Both the position numbers and the translations under genes were made by a program. The notes beneath the pieces were generated by a model. It was not told where the DNA came from. It did no database searches and saw only the letters and a program-made list of their open reading frames with translations. Of a stretch of DNA of 64,000 nt, positions 44,352-55,049 are shown one piece after another. Positions within the stretch are counted from its first letter, which is position 1, and every line of letters starts with the position of its first letter. The stretch comes from Pleurodeles waltl. Its lineage: Eukaryota > Chordata > Amphibia > Caudata > Salamandridae. The stretch lies in assembly GCF_031143425.1 (NCBI RefSeq), contig NC_090438.1:757171823-757235822 (forward strand), read 5' to 3'.

Positions 44352-45383
44352 TCAAGGGTACCTGTTTAAGAACACCTCCACTCCGAAGGTGTAGCACAGA
44401 ATGATAAGGCCTCTCTGCAGAACGTGGTAAGGGGCATGCAGTATCTCACATCTCAGATATTCATAGACCCTGTGCTGAATACGCCCCTCCAACTCGGCAA
44501 GTTCTCTTCGCAACGCACGAAGCACCCCATGCTGCTTGGCCAGACACTCTCCCCGAATGACCACTTTAAAGGCCTCCCAGAGCGTTCCTGCCGAATCTAC
44601 CGACCCACGATTCTCGGCAAAGGAATTCACAATGGCCACTCGAATCTCTTCTCGAAATACCTCATCTCCAAGTGCTCCCCGCTGCAGACACCATGCAAAC
44701 ACGGCGGGGCTCCGGTTATGGAAAGCCGCATCAGAACCGGAGAGTGGTCCGAGAGAGTCCGAGCCAGATGGTCTACTGACTGCATCCACATCTCCACATC
44801 ACGATTGCCCAGCCATCGATCCAAGCGCGACCAGCTGCTATGAACATAATTAACACACGTGCCCTCCCTCTGATCGCCATGCTTCACTCTCCATAAATCA
44901 ACCAGGGCACCATCACACATGACAGTCTTTTAACGCAGCAGCAGAATGCTGAGGCCTGGACGCACTCTCCCAATCCTGCTCAGTATCAAGCACTACATTG
45001 AAGTCTCCCCCAAGACCCCAGGGCACAGTCCCATGTCCCAGCGAGGCAACCAGGCGCCATACCTCACAGAAAAACCCAGGGTCATCAACATTCGGCCCAT
45101 ACACTGACACCAAACGACAGGTCCGATCCAGCAGATTGCCATTCAACAACACATATCGCCCCTCCGGGTCCACTATCACACGATGAGTGCACCACTGCAG
45201 CCCCTTACATTCACCAACCCACCCAGCCCGCAACTGGTGCGTCATGGAACCATCCAAATGCGTCTCCTGAAGCATACATATATCGACATGATGACGCTGA
45301 AGATAAGCAGACATTAGTCGCACCTTGCGCTGATCATTCAAGCCACACACATTCCACGTAAGACAATTAACTGTCGCCATCAA
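44352..45383 (-). pseudogene. L1 ORF2 endonuclease domain and linker
   Basis: ATG at 45383, then CLTWNVCGLNDQRKVRLMSA, DICMLQETHLDG (catalytic Glu), VPWGLGGDFNVVLDTEQDWE (Asp/Asn). After a frameshift near 44920 come VNYVHSSWSRLDRWL (a DR.W-type motif) and ARTLSDHSPVLMRLS (SDH motif). A further frame shift near 44770 leads into FAWCLQRGALGDEVFREEIR and LRALRRELAELEGRIQHR (linker). All endonuclease catalytic motifs are present; two frameshifts break it, and it ends before RT. Confidence 0.9.
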
Positions 45384-45839
45384 TCCTTACCAAAGACCAG
45401 CAACCACTCTCTCTGCCCCACCAGCATGCCACTCGCCGCCGCCTGCCAAACCCCCCCAATCCAGGAAGACACAAACCATATCGCCACACAACAATGAAAC
45501 ACCCAACCAAAGCACTCACCCCCCCACCCACGCCGACCCCCCCACCTGGGTCAAAGCCAGAACCCCCCACCCAACCTCCAAAAAGAACAAACAGGGGTCC
45601 ACAACATTGTTAAAGGACTCATCCAAGGTCGTGAGCTAGCCGTCCAGACCGTCCACACGCAGACAGGCCGGAGAGGACGAAGGGCAGAAACAATCAGACG
45701 AAGACGCAGACATAGCGGCTAAAGAAAGTATTATAAGTCCATTACTTCAAACACTTCAAGCAAGAGCCAAGTTCCAGCAGCGCCACAGCACAGCAGCAGT
45801 CAATCAGTATCACTGAGGGCCGACCTCTCCTGGCCTGCA

Positions 45840-46744
45840 ACCTCAGATCCATCAGGCCCAGAGCGCTGTGGTAGCGTTTTAACAAACTTAGCCACCAGTT
45901 TCGGGTCCGTGAAAATATTTCGTGCCACTGTGCTGAATCCTAAGCTTCGCTGGATAGATGAGTGAAAAGCGCGCCGCCGTCAAACTCAAGGAGCGCTTCA
46001 CTGGCAAAAAAAGACTTATGAGCCGCCTGCACAATCAGAGTATAATCAGGGAAAAAAGGTAATTCTGTGTTACCATACAGCACTGGGCGGCGCTCCCGGG
46101 CCAATCGCAGCACATTATCACGGTTGCGATAGTTAAGGAGACGGAAGATAACAGGACGTGGCGGGGTCCTGGAGGGAGGCCCGCTCCACTACGAGCATGC
46201 TGGAGAGCTCGCCAGGGAACAACTCCGCAAGCAACTTCTCCATAAAATCCTCCATTCTGCCCATGTCTGTAGTCTCAGGAAGATCAATCATTCTGACATT
46301 GTTCCGCCTGGAACGCGCCTCCAAATCCTCATTCTTATTCCTGATCACCTCTAACACCCACTCCATCTGTAACAATCTTTCTCTCCCCCCATCGCCCTGG
46401 TCCTTCAATTCCGAAGTGTGCGACTCAAGTTGCTCAAAGCGAGCATCATGCTAGTCCATGCGGGCCCGCACGTGATCCATCTGTTCTGTCAAATGATCCA
46501 GCTTGGCGTCAATGCCCACAAGGCTGCTCTTGAGATCCAAAAACATGGACCGAACTGAAGCATCCGAGGCCCCCTCCTCCATCGGCACCTCTCCAGATGA
46601 TGGCCCGGGGGTGCCCCCCTTCCACCTACCACCATCAAAAGAGAGCTTTGCTTGCCGCTGCTCTGCCTTGCCCATATCATACAGCACCAAGGGGCCAACC
46701 ACCAGCAGACCTCCAAGCATTAGGGGCCTACCAACCCAAGCCAA
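45840..46744 (-). pseudogene. L1 ORF1
   Basis: DMGKAEQRQAKLSFDG precedes a coiled coil (VRSMFLDLKSSLVGIDAKLD, HLTEQMDHVRARMD). A single stop at 46451-46453 is followed in the same frame by HDARFEQLESHTSELKDQ. EARSRRNNVRMIDLPE starts the RRM, then MEDFMEKLLAELFPGE. After a frameshift near 46190 come LLNYRNRDNVLRLARE and LPFFPDYTLIVQAAHKSFF, the C-terminal domain. The order and spacing are those of L1 ORF1p. Confidence 0.88.
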
Positions 46745-46799
46745 CCGCCAGGTAAGTTCCAGAGGCCCGCAATATACTTAATAGGTTTCACTAAGTGTT

Positions 46800-47895
46800 A
46801 AGGACCGGCCAGAATGTCGATCACGCCTCCATCACCATCGGCCGATCTACACAACTTTCCTCTGCGAAGTCCGCAAATGTTCCCCTCCAGCGCAGAGGCA
46901 GACGTCCTCAAATGAATCCAAATCAGGCCAATCCTGCACCAGAAGCCACAGGCCCCTCCCCCCCCGGCCCGAACCAGCTGGCGATTAGGGTACCAAGCCC
47001 CACAGGCGGAGCCCAGGGTCAGGCAGTCCAGGACAGGCCACCCAGTGCGCAAAGCCAGCCTCCAGCCCAACCGATCAGCACCACCGAAGGGAAATACAGG
47101 GGGCCCCACCCCGCCCCGATGAGAGCGCCGAACCAGGGCCCCCCCAGCTGTCACCAGACCAGCACACCAAGGTAGCCTCCCTCAGCACCCCAAAGGAAGG
47201 CACACACAGCCGCCCGTTGCACGCAGCCAGCCCACAAGAGCCGCGCAGCCCTAAGCGAATAGGTCCACAAACAAGAAAAAGGGGGGGGGGGGTGTTGGCC
47301 GAAATCGATCGCCGAAGGTCTCCCCAATCACCACTCACCCCTCTTGGCATCCCCTCGGGGCCTCAAATCACCCCGCCAGCCTCCTCCAGAGCCGCGGGGG
47401 GCAGCAGCCACTCACACCGCCTCAGCCCGAGCCGACCCGACTGGCCAGGCCCGGGGGCATGCCGCCTCAGTCACCAGGCCACGTGCCCAGAGCCCGGGGC
47501 CGGCCAGACTCCGCCCGGGGGGTCCGCGGCCCGGTACGACCGCTGGGGGACCCCCCCCCCCTCGAAAGCACCCTCCGCTCGCCTTGCTCCGGTGGAGCGC
47601 AAAAGCCTCTTCAAGCCGCCCGCAGCCGCGAGCGGCAGCCTCCTCAGTCAGGCCGGCCCACAACCGCAGCCCCGCCACAGGGCCAGGCCACTCAGCGCCA
47701 CCTCACCGCCGGAGCTCCTGCAAGAGAAAAAAAAAAAAACAGCTGCCGGCAGGACACCACTCCAAACCGGCAGGCTCCCAACACAGGGGGCCCCCTCAGC
47801 GCCGATACATCAGGAGAAATAAACGATTAATGCCCTAAGTCCGGCAGAGCCTCACAAGCTGACGGCCATCTTGCCGGCAGGCTAGCTCCGCCCCC
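46800..47895 (-). promoter_or_regulatory. L1 5' UTR, GC-rich, with YY1-like site at the start
   Basis: About 1.1 kb of C/G-rich, CpG-containing DNA precedes ORF1. Near the start of the element the minus strand reads CAAGATGG (47866-47873), matching the YY1 position in mammalian L1s and the site in the L1 at 14644. Four overlapping plus-strand frames (up to 201 codons, 47217-47822) result from the lack of A/T-rich stops and have no recognisable domain. Confidence 0.6.
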
Positions 47896-47899
47896 CGTG

Positions 47900-48470
47900 G
47901 TTCCGGTGTTGACACCACTGACACCGAGGGGCCAAGTACCACAGAGGGTGAGAGGACTGGCACAGAGGCCACAATGTCATCATCATCGTCCGAGTCCTCC
48001 ACCGATTATCAGCACCTAGTGGTGGTGGACCCAACTGGGAATTTACCATCTGCATCCTTGTCCACCACCCACGTTCCCATCTCCACCCCCCTCTTGCTTC
48101 CCCCCAGTTGGCCTAACCCATCCCCCTAAAAGGGGTGGCATCTCTCACTACAGGCACCTACTCCACAACCCTCTACCCCAGCTGCAAGTGAGGAAGCTAC
48201 TGACATCTTTTGGACTATCTATGTAGGCCAGACTGCACTCTTAAATGCCATCCAGGGGCTTAGTTACTAGATGCAACACATGTTAACTTACCTGGAAGGC
48301 ATTCATAGTGCAACATCTATAGAGGTCATTCCAAGGACTGGCCTCTTCACTGACCACAGCCTCCCAACCTTCCCACCCTTGTGCCCCAACTCCTGCCCCA
48401 TCACATTCTTATTTCCAGCCCAGTCCAAAGCACACTCATTCTCTTGCATGCACCCACTCCAACACACACA
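47900..48470 (+). other. Possible remnant of a transposon accessory ORF
   Basis: The plus strand gives SSSSSESSTDYQHLVVVDPT, a Pro/Ser/Thr-rich stretch, then TPAASEEATDIFWTIYVGQT, ALLNAIQGLSY and MLTYLEGIHSA with two stops. The acidic/Ser-rich then amphipathic-helix pattern resembles the C-terminal part of Harbinger Myb-like accessory proteins, but no Myb domain is seen. The identification is weak. Confidence 0.35.
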
Positions 48471-48835
48471 AGCAGCACATCCACATAAACAGACACAGCA
48501 AAAACACAGGCACACATACAAACGTATAGACACCACACACACCACCATTGCAACCACCAGCACACCTGCAGATACCACACACACACACACCCATAGCCAC
48601 ATGCATGACCATGGCCAGCACTCCTGCAGACACCACACCCACATGCACCACCAGCAGACACCACACCCACTACCACAGTCACATGCACCACTAGCACACC
48701 TGCAGACACAACACCCACATGCACCACCAGCAGAAACCACATCCACATACACCACCAGCACATCTGCAGACACCATACCCACACCCACATCTGCAAGCAC
48801 TGCTGCAACACCCACAAGACACAAAAGCCCACACT
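48471..48835. repeat. CA-rich low-complexity tract with irregular ~33-bp units
   Basis: Recurrent CACCACCAGCAGACACC/CACACCCACATGCA blocks, with CTGCAGACACCA at intervals near 33 bp, give Thr/His/Pro-rich frames on + and Cys/Val/Gly-rich frames on -. The long frames here are compositional. Confidence 0.85.
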
Positions 48836-49039
48836 CGTGAGAATAACAGATACCCAGCAAAAAACACACACTCAAACATGCACCACATACACCAGACTCT
48901 CATACAACTGCACCTTCAACAAACACACAGACATCACCCACTGCCACTCCCTCTACTTCCCAACCCGAACTCTCTGCCAGCAATCCTACCCATTTTCCTA
49001 AGGAAGACCTTTTATTTGCCCTGAACCCTCCAGCATCCC

Positions 49040-49205
49040 AGACCACCCTACCAAAACATAAACCCACCTCTCGAAAACCCTTACCCACCCCTCCCATACC
49101 CAACCCACCCCTCACACACCCAAGACCACCCCTCGCAAAATCACCCCTCACAAACTCAATCATCCCTCAGAAACCCAAAACCACCCCTCACAAATCCAAA
49201 AACCC
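49040..49205. repeat. Short imperfect tandem repeat (ACCACCCCTCACAAA..)
   Basis: Units of about 20 bp, ACCACCCCTCACAAACCCAA-like, repeat about eight times with variation. The following stretch to 49619 holds nothing I recognise. Confidence 0.75.
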
Positions 49206-49624
49206 CCTCCTAATTAAGATCCTTGAGCTGCCTGCTCTGTGCCCAATAGATAACCCTTCCTGAGGAGATTGTACTTGTCAGTGCAATTAGGAGGCAAGTT
49301 CGGGGCCTGAAGCCCAATTCGCCAATTGAGGAAATTGATTCATTTTATTAAACAGCTTGTTAACTGAGAAAGGTATCTAAGTATGACATTAAAATGTATT
49401 TACTTTTGAATACCTTTGTCCTATATGCACAGGTTATAGCTTTGACATATTTATATTGTGTATACATTAGTGTTGCACATTTATGATGGGCATGTTCATT
49501 TTGATGCAATCATTCATCCTGGTACTGGACAGCTACACCAAAATTAGATTTCTTTCAGTTTTTTTGTGATTAGAGAATACATGTGTGTTGATTTCAACAT
49601 GATGTGTTGATGATATACACATAT

Positions 49625-51783
49625 TGTTAGACCTGACAGCCTTAGGGTGGTCACCCCTAACGTTTTGCCTGCCTCCCTCCACTTTGTGGACACTGTTTTT
49701 GCTGGTTTTTAGACTCTGCGCACTTTACCACTGCTAATCAGTGCTAAAGTGCATATGCTCTCTCCCTTTAAACATGGTAACATTAGATCATACTCAATTG
49801 GACTATTTAATTTACTTATAAGTCCCTAGTAATGTACACTATATGTGCCCAGGGCCTGTAGATTAAATGCTACTAGTGGGCCTGCAGCACTGGTTGTGCC
49901 ACCCACTTAAGTAGCCCCTTAACCTTGTCTCAGGCCTGCCACTGCAAGGCCTGTGTGTGCAGTTTCACTGCCAATTCAACATGGATTTAAAAGTACTTGT
50001 CAAGCCTAAAACCCCCCTTTTTCTACACATAAGACACCCCTAAGGTATGCCCTGGGTAACCCATAGGGCAGGGTGCTTGGTAGGCAAAAGACAGGACATG
50101 TACCTATGTAGTTTACATGTCCTGGTAGTATAAAACTCCCAAATTAGTTTTTACACTGAAGTGAGGCCTGCTCCCTTCATAGGCTAACCTTGGGGCTGCC
50201 CGCATACATTATTTGAGTGGTAGCTGCTGATCTGAAAGGAGTAAGAAGGCCATATTTAGTATGGCCCGAATGGTGATAAAAAGTCCTGCTGACTGGTGAA
50301 GTTGAATTTAATATTACTATTTTAGAAATGCTACTTTTAGAAAGTGAGCATTTCTCTGCACTCAAATCCTTCTGTGCCTTACAATCCACGTCTGGCTGGG
50401 TTTAGTTGGCAGCTCCTTGTGCATTCACTCAGACACACCCCAAACATAGGATACTCAGCCTCACTTGCATACAGCTGCATTTTGAATGGGGCTTCCTGGG
50501 CTGGGAGGGTGGAGGGCCTGCCCTCACACAAAGGACTGCCACACCCCCTACTGGGACCCTGGCAGACAGGATTGAACTGAAAGGGGACCTGGGGCACTTC
50601 TAAGCCACTCTTTGAAGTCTCCCCCACTTCAAAGGCACATTTGGGTATATAAACAGGGCCTCTGTCCCTTCCAACTGAGAAAGTTCCTGAAGAAGATAAC
50701 TGAAACCAGAACCTGCATCCTGCCAAGAAGAATTGCCTGTCTGCCCAAAGGACTCACCTGACTGCTTTCCGTGAAGGACTGCTGCCTTGCTGCTCTCTGG
50801 CGGTGGTGAAGAAGTGCTCTCCAAGGGCTTGGATAGAGCTTGCCTCCTGTTCCCTGAAGTCTCAGGACCAAAAATTCTTCTCTCTTGCAACTGGACTCCT
50901 TGTGTGGCAAAAATTTGACGCACAGCTTGCTAAAACCGACGCACAGCCAGCCCTGTGGTGAGAAATTCACTGCACGCCGAACCGGAACAACGTATCGCGA
51001 CTTCATAAGGAGAAGATCGATGCGGCGCCTGCTCTACGACCGGAACTTCGACGCACGGCCCACCAGATCGATGCATAGCCGACCTGGGACAACGCAGCCC
51101 GACTTCCAGAGGGGAAAGCGACGCAGCACCTGCGTGCGGAAGAAAATTCCACGCAACGCCCACTGGATTGACGCAGCGCTTGTGACTTCGCTTCGCAAGC
51201 CCAGGATTCCACGCACAGACCCCGGGGCGTCTGCAAACCCCACAACCCAAAGAGGATCCACGACCGAGCACCGGAAATCAACGCACAGCCGTCCATGCGT
51301 GGAAACTAAACAACACATCACTGTGTGCGGCCCGAGAAATCGAAGCACACCCCTTTGTTTCCACGCTTCTCCTCCGCTGCGGCCCTTTGCAGAGATTTTT
51401 CACGCGAACCTGGTACTTTGTGCTTGAAAGAGACTGTTTGCTTTAAAGACTTAAGACACTTTATATAACTTTTCAGTGATATCTCTACATTTACTTATTG
51501 CATCTTTGATAGTTTTGACCTGCAAATATTCAGATAAATATTATATATTTTTCTGAACATTGTGTGGTGTATTTTTGTGGTGCTATATTGTGTTATTGTA
51601 TGATTTATTGCACAAATACTTTACACATTGCCTTCTAAGTTAAGCCTGACTGCTCAGTGCCAAGCTACCAGAGGGTGGGCACAAGAAAATGTGGATTGTG
51701 TGTGACTTACCCGGACTAGAGTGAGGGTACTTACTTAGACAGAGGGGTAACCTGACTGCCAACCAAATACCCCATTTCTATCA
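49625..51783. mobile_element. Long solo-LTR-like insertion (family 3, copy b, 2.16 kb)
   Basis: Begins TGTTAGACCTGAC and ends CCCATTTCTATCA, flanked by perfect 5-bp duplications CATAT at 49620-49624 and 51784-51788. It is the reverse complement of 36983-39119 through most of its length. For example, the CCTTAGGGTGGTCACCCC start and the AACCTGACTGCCAACCAAA end are shared. A tract at 50915-51330 contains at least nine GACGCA/ACGCA words. No gag-pol is present. Confidence 0.9.
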
Positions 51784-51788
51784 CATAT

Positions 51789-53300
51789 GTATTACTCAGG
51801 GAATATGACACTTTAGAGCTAAATTAGATCTGTGTCACACAAATAGCTCAAAACAAAGGGACTTGTGACATTAATACATCTCCGAAATGTTTGAAGTGTA
51901 GAGGTTATATTCGTTGTACATTCTGTGTAAACCCATTTGTTTCATTTTGTGGTGCAAATACTACATTATATTAGCTTTATGTATTTATAATAATGTGTAC
52001 TGTTTATGTCTATGATATGGCAGTTTGTGTGAAAGGATTACACACACCTGTATGGACGCATTCCCATTTAGGGATTGTTGTGCCTTTTTCTGTCGGTGTC
52101 CATTGGCATGCAGGCAGTTGGCACCATATTGGTGATTGTGAATGATATGTTGAGGTGTTTTATTTTAAGTATTTGTAACTGCCACATTACAGACATACCT
52201 GTTGCACATCATTGTACTATTGCTTGCAAGTGGGCATGTCCAGTGCTAATGTACACAGGCAATTCTGAGCCTGTCAGGTAACACAGTGACTGACTATTGG
52301 ATCCGGTGTTGACAGAGTTGATTTTTGTCTTGGTCCAGCAGCAAAGGTAGGATTTGTACGATCAGATTCATGGCAGCAGGAAATAGAAAACTATTAAAAA
52401 ACAAAACAAAAAAGTTTTGTGCTTATATCCCTTCTAATCCGCCAACTTAGGTGTGGTGGTTTAGGCACCACAGTTGCATCTGCAGGAGGCCATATCATGA
52501 TTGACTAGGCAGTAAAACTAGCTGGAGTCCTGTCGCCAGCAGCTTTTGCCTAGGACGCCATTGACACAGATTAGGATTCATGGATGTGACGGTGGTTCAT
52601 CATCAGTCTTAAGTCTATGGGACCGCCGACATCTAAATAGAGAGGGCAGACCGCCAAGGCGGCGGATGGTGAAATCCAGCATTAAATTGACGGCAGGACC
52701 ATTACCACCAAGATCTAAAGCGGGCCCAATATCCATGCAGGAGTCGAGATATAACAACTGGGGTTGAGGCAGACATACCCTATAAAGCCCAAAGAGGGAC
52801 CCTGGGTGTCTCAAGGAAAGGCAACAGATGTTCTAATGAACAAGATATTAGGATCTTTGTCAAGAGTAGGTTCTCTCCTTCATAAAAAGCAGGGACAACT
52901 CAATGACCAGAGCTGCCTTACACAAACTAGAATGGAGGAAGAGGATGTGCTCTGTGGAGAGGATCAATCAGAGCCAAAATAGACTCAGACGCCAAATCAC
53001 TGTCAGAATAAAAATCTAGGTAGAGTCAGAGAATGAGGCAGAGGGAGCTCTCCTGTCTCCAGTGGCACCAGAAAGCAACACTAAGATGGGCACTGCCTCA
53101 AAGCTGGAACAAGAAACATAAGAATACCCTAGTTCTGAAACACAGGCAGCATGTTCTGAGAGTGCTCATTTACGCTTACCTTCACTGAAGGGTGGGCATC
53201 ACTCAGCATGGTCTAGTAGCACATAGGAACAGATCAAACAGACAAGGGACACATGCTACCAGGAATGTTATTCACACACATAGTCGATGAAGACATATAT
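51789..53300. other. Unassigned DNA
   Basis: No termini or protein motifs recognised. A GC-richer patch with GACCGCCAAGGCGGCGG lies near 52650-52665. Short frames on both strands overlap and look accidental. Confidence 0.4.
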
Positions 53301-54039
53301 ATTAATATATCACATGACACATATTACTAATATTTACAAAGACAAAATACAAAAAACTAAATATAAACACCAGATTTTTTTAAAGGATATAATCTACATA
53401 GTTCTAAAGATTTTTATAATATTGCCATCATTCTGTAATTTTTAACAATATATTTATTGAAAAGAAAAAATAATAATACATTTTTTTTATGTATAGAGAA
53501 ATAAATATGATATCAAACACATCATACCTTATATTTGCATGGTCTTTAAATTGATTGTCTTTCCATATTATTGGAATTAAATGTCCAACCTATTATTACT
53601 AAAAAGAATGACAACACTATGTAATATCCCACGGATTGAGAAACGAGTAACAACCAAAATAATCGACTATCCACACATAAATTTGATATTTTCAAAATTT
53701 TCAAAAGATGGAGAATTTACAAAGAGGTCAACAAACTCCATAAACAAATAGCCCTACATAAATGGCCTTTGCGGTGTATTTAAATTGAAATGCCTAGTCA
53801 TCGATAATACTGCCTGAAAGGTCCGTGAAGCACGTGAAATTGCAATCAATTAGTAACCGCTTACCCCATAACATAAGGGATCAGCCATGTCCGTCCCGGT
53901 TGGCACAGAAAGTAAACTGAGCCCAGCTTGACATCCGCTTTTAAACCCTGGGCAATCTAGATAACGAGATTATTTGACACAGGTGGCATACTCATTTCTA
54001 TGGCGACCGTTCTGGAATAAGAATAGTCGACATCTTAGG

Positions 54040-54990
54040 TAAACAGATCGGCCATTTTTGAATGGTGTCATCCATTCTATAAACAGGTATGTTGTATAGG
54101 ATCCATCTAGCATTATACGGGCTTAACAGGAGTTTTGATCAAGCCCTAAAAAGTAAAAAGAAACTGATACTCTATACCAGTGGTTCCCAACCTGTGGTCC
54201 GGGGACTCCTGGGGGTCCGCGAAGCCTTCTCAGGGGGTCCACAAGAGGCTAGAAAATTTAAAAATATTAACAAATATTGACAAATTAGGTCCCCAGCTTC
54301 CAGTAATGACTCAGGCGGGGGTCCCCGGATTCCCATGATGATTCAGTGGGGGTCCCTGGGTTCCATTAATGTTAAAGTGGGGGTCCACAGAAATCAAAAG
54401 GTTGGGAACCACTGCTCTATTCTAAACAGGACCCAAGATGCATATAAGTTGCAATAGCGACTATTATACGATAAAATTACTCTTCATATCGCATAAATAC
54501 GTCGGCCATTTTGAACTGGTGTCAACTATACTGAGAACCAACGGAGCCTAAGACATTCTTATAATAAAGCCCTAAAGTATAAAGCTTACAGACTATGCCA
54601 TGTTATATTAACATGGCATAGGAAGAGCCACGAAAAACTGATAATTTTAAAATGGGGTGTCAGCCATCTTAGAAGGACGTAATCAATAACGTAGATGGTG
54701 GCAAAACAAGGAGGAATATAGATAAGACATTCTTGGGGCTTGAAAACGATTTTAATAAAGCCCTACAAGATAAGAAGAGAAAGATAATCTGTGATGAATA
54801 ACACACAGAAAACATACCCGTCGCTATAGCGACCATAGTACCATTGAAATATTCGCCATAATGGATAAAGGCGTCGGTCATTTTGAACTGGTGTCCATTA
54901 TACTAAATGTATATAGATTATATGACAATTATGGCCCATCATCTATTGGGGGTGAGTATCCAATTCAGAAAACCCTAAAATTGTGAAATT
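54040..54990. repeat. Diverged tandem repeat, ~180-210 bp unit
   Basis: Words recur in order. AAGCCCTAAA-like at 54141, 54567, 54758 and (AAACCCTAAAA) 54970; CGTCGGCCATTTTGAACTGG-like at about 54045, 54500 and 54870. After removing the 245-bp hAT insertion and duplication, the spacings are about 181, 191 and 212 bp. It lies 3' of the Penelope-like ORF and could be its 3' region or separate satellite-like DNA. 53300-54040 is AT-rich with nothing recognised. Confidence 0.7.
54178..54414. mobile_element. hAT-type MITE (Charlie-like termini, 237 bp)
   Basis: CAGTGGTTCCCAACC at the left and GGTTGGGAACCACTG at the right are perfect 15-bp inverted repeats. Flanks CTCTATAC (54170-54177) and CTCTATTC (54415-54422) are an 8-bp target duplication with one mismatch. 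It is the same family as 3400-3604 in the opposite orientation and is inserted in the ~190-bp tandem repeat. Confidence 0.93.
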
Positions 54991-55049
54991 CTAAAGAAAT
55001 TAGCCAACGGGAAAAAAGAGAGAACAGAGACCTAACAAGCGATGCCTAT

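Larger units (their letters stand above)
44352..47895 (-). mobile_element. L1-superfamily LINE 3 (minus), 3' half missing
   Basis: From right to left: a GC-rich leader starting near 47895, ORF1 (46744-45840), a spacer, and the ORF2 endonuclease (45383-44352). RT, C-terminal domain and poly-A are absent. Because LINEs are normally truncated at the 5' end, loss of the 3' half points to later deletion or rearrangement near 44345. Confidence 0.85.

Noticed and set aside
47217..47838. Overlapping 201-, 164- and 123-codon plus-strand frames, considered as an antisense L1 ORF
   Set aside because: Three frames of the same GC-rich L1 5' UTR are open at once, which reflects composition. Nothing supports translation.
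48271..48903. 189- to 190-codon frames on both strands
   Set aside because: They translate the CA-rich low-complexity tract (Thr/His or Cys/Val/Gly rich) and have no domain.
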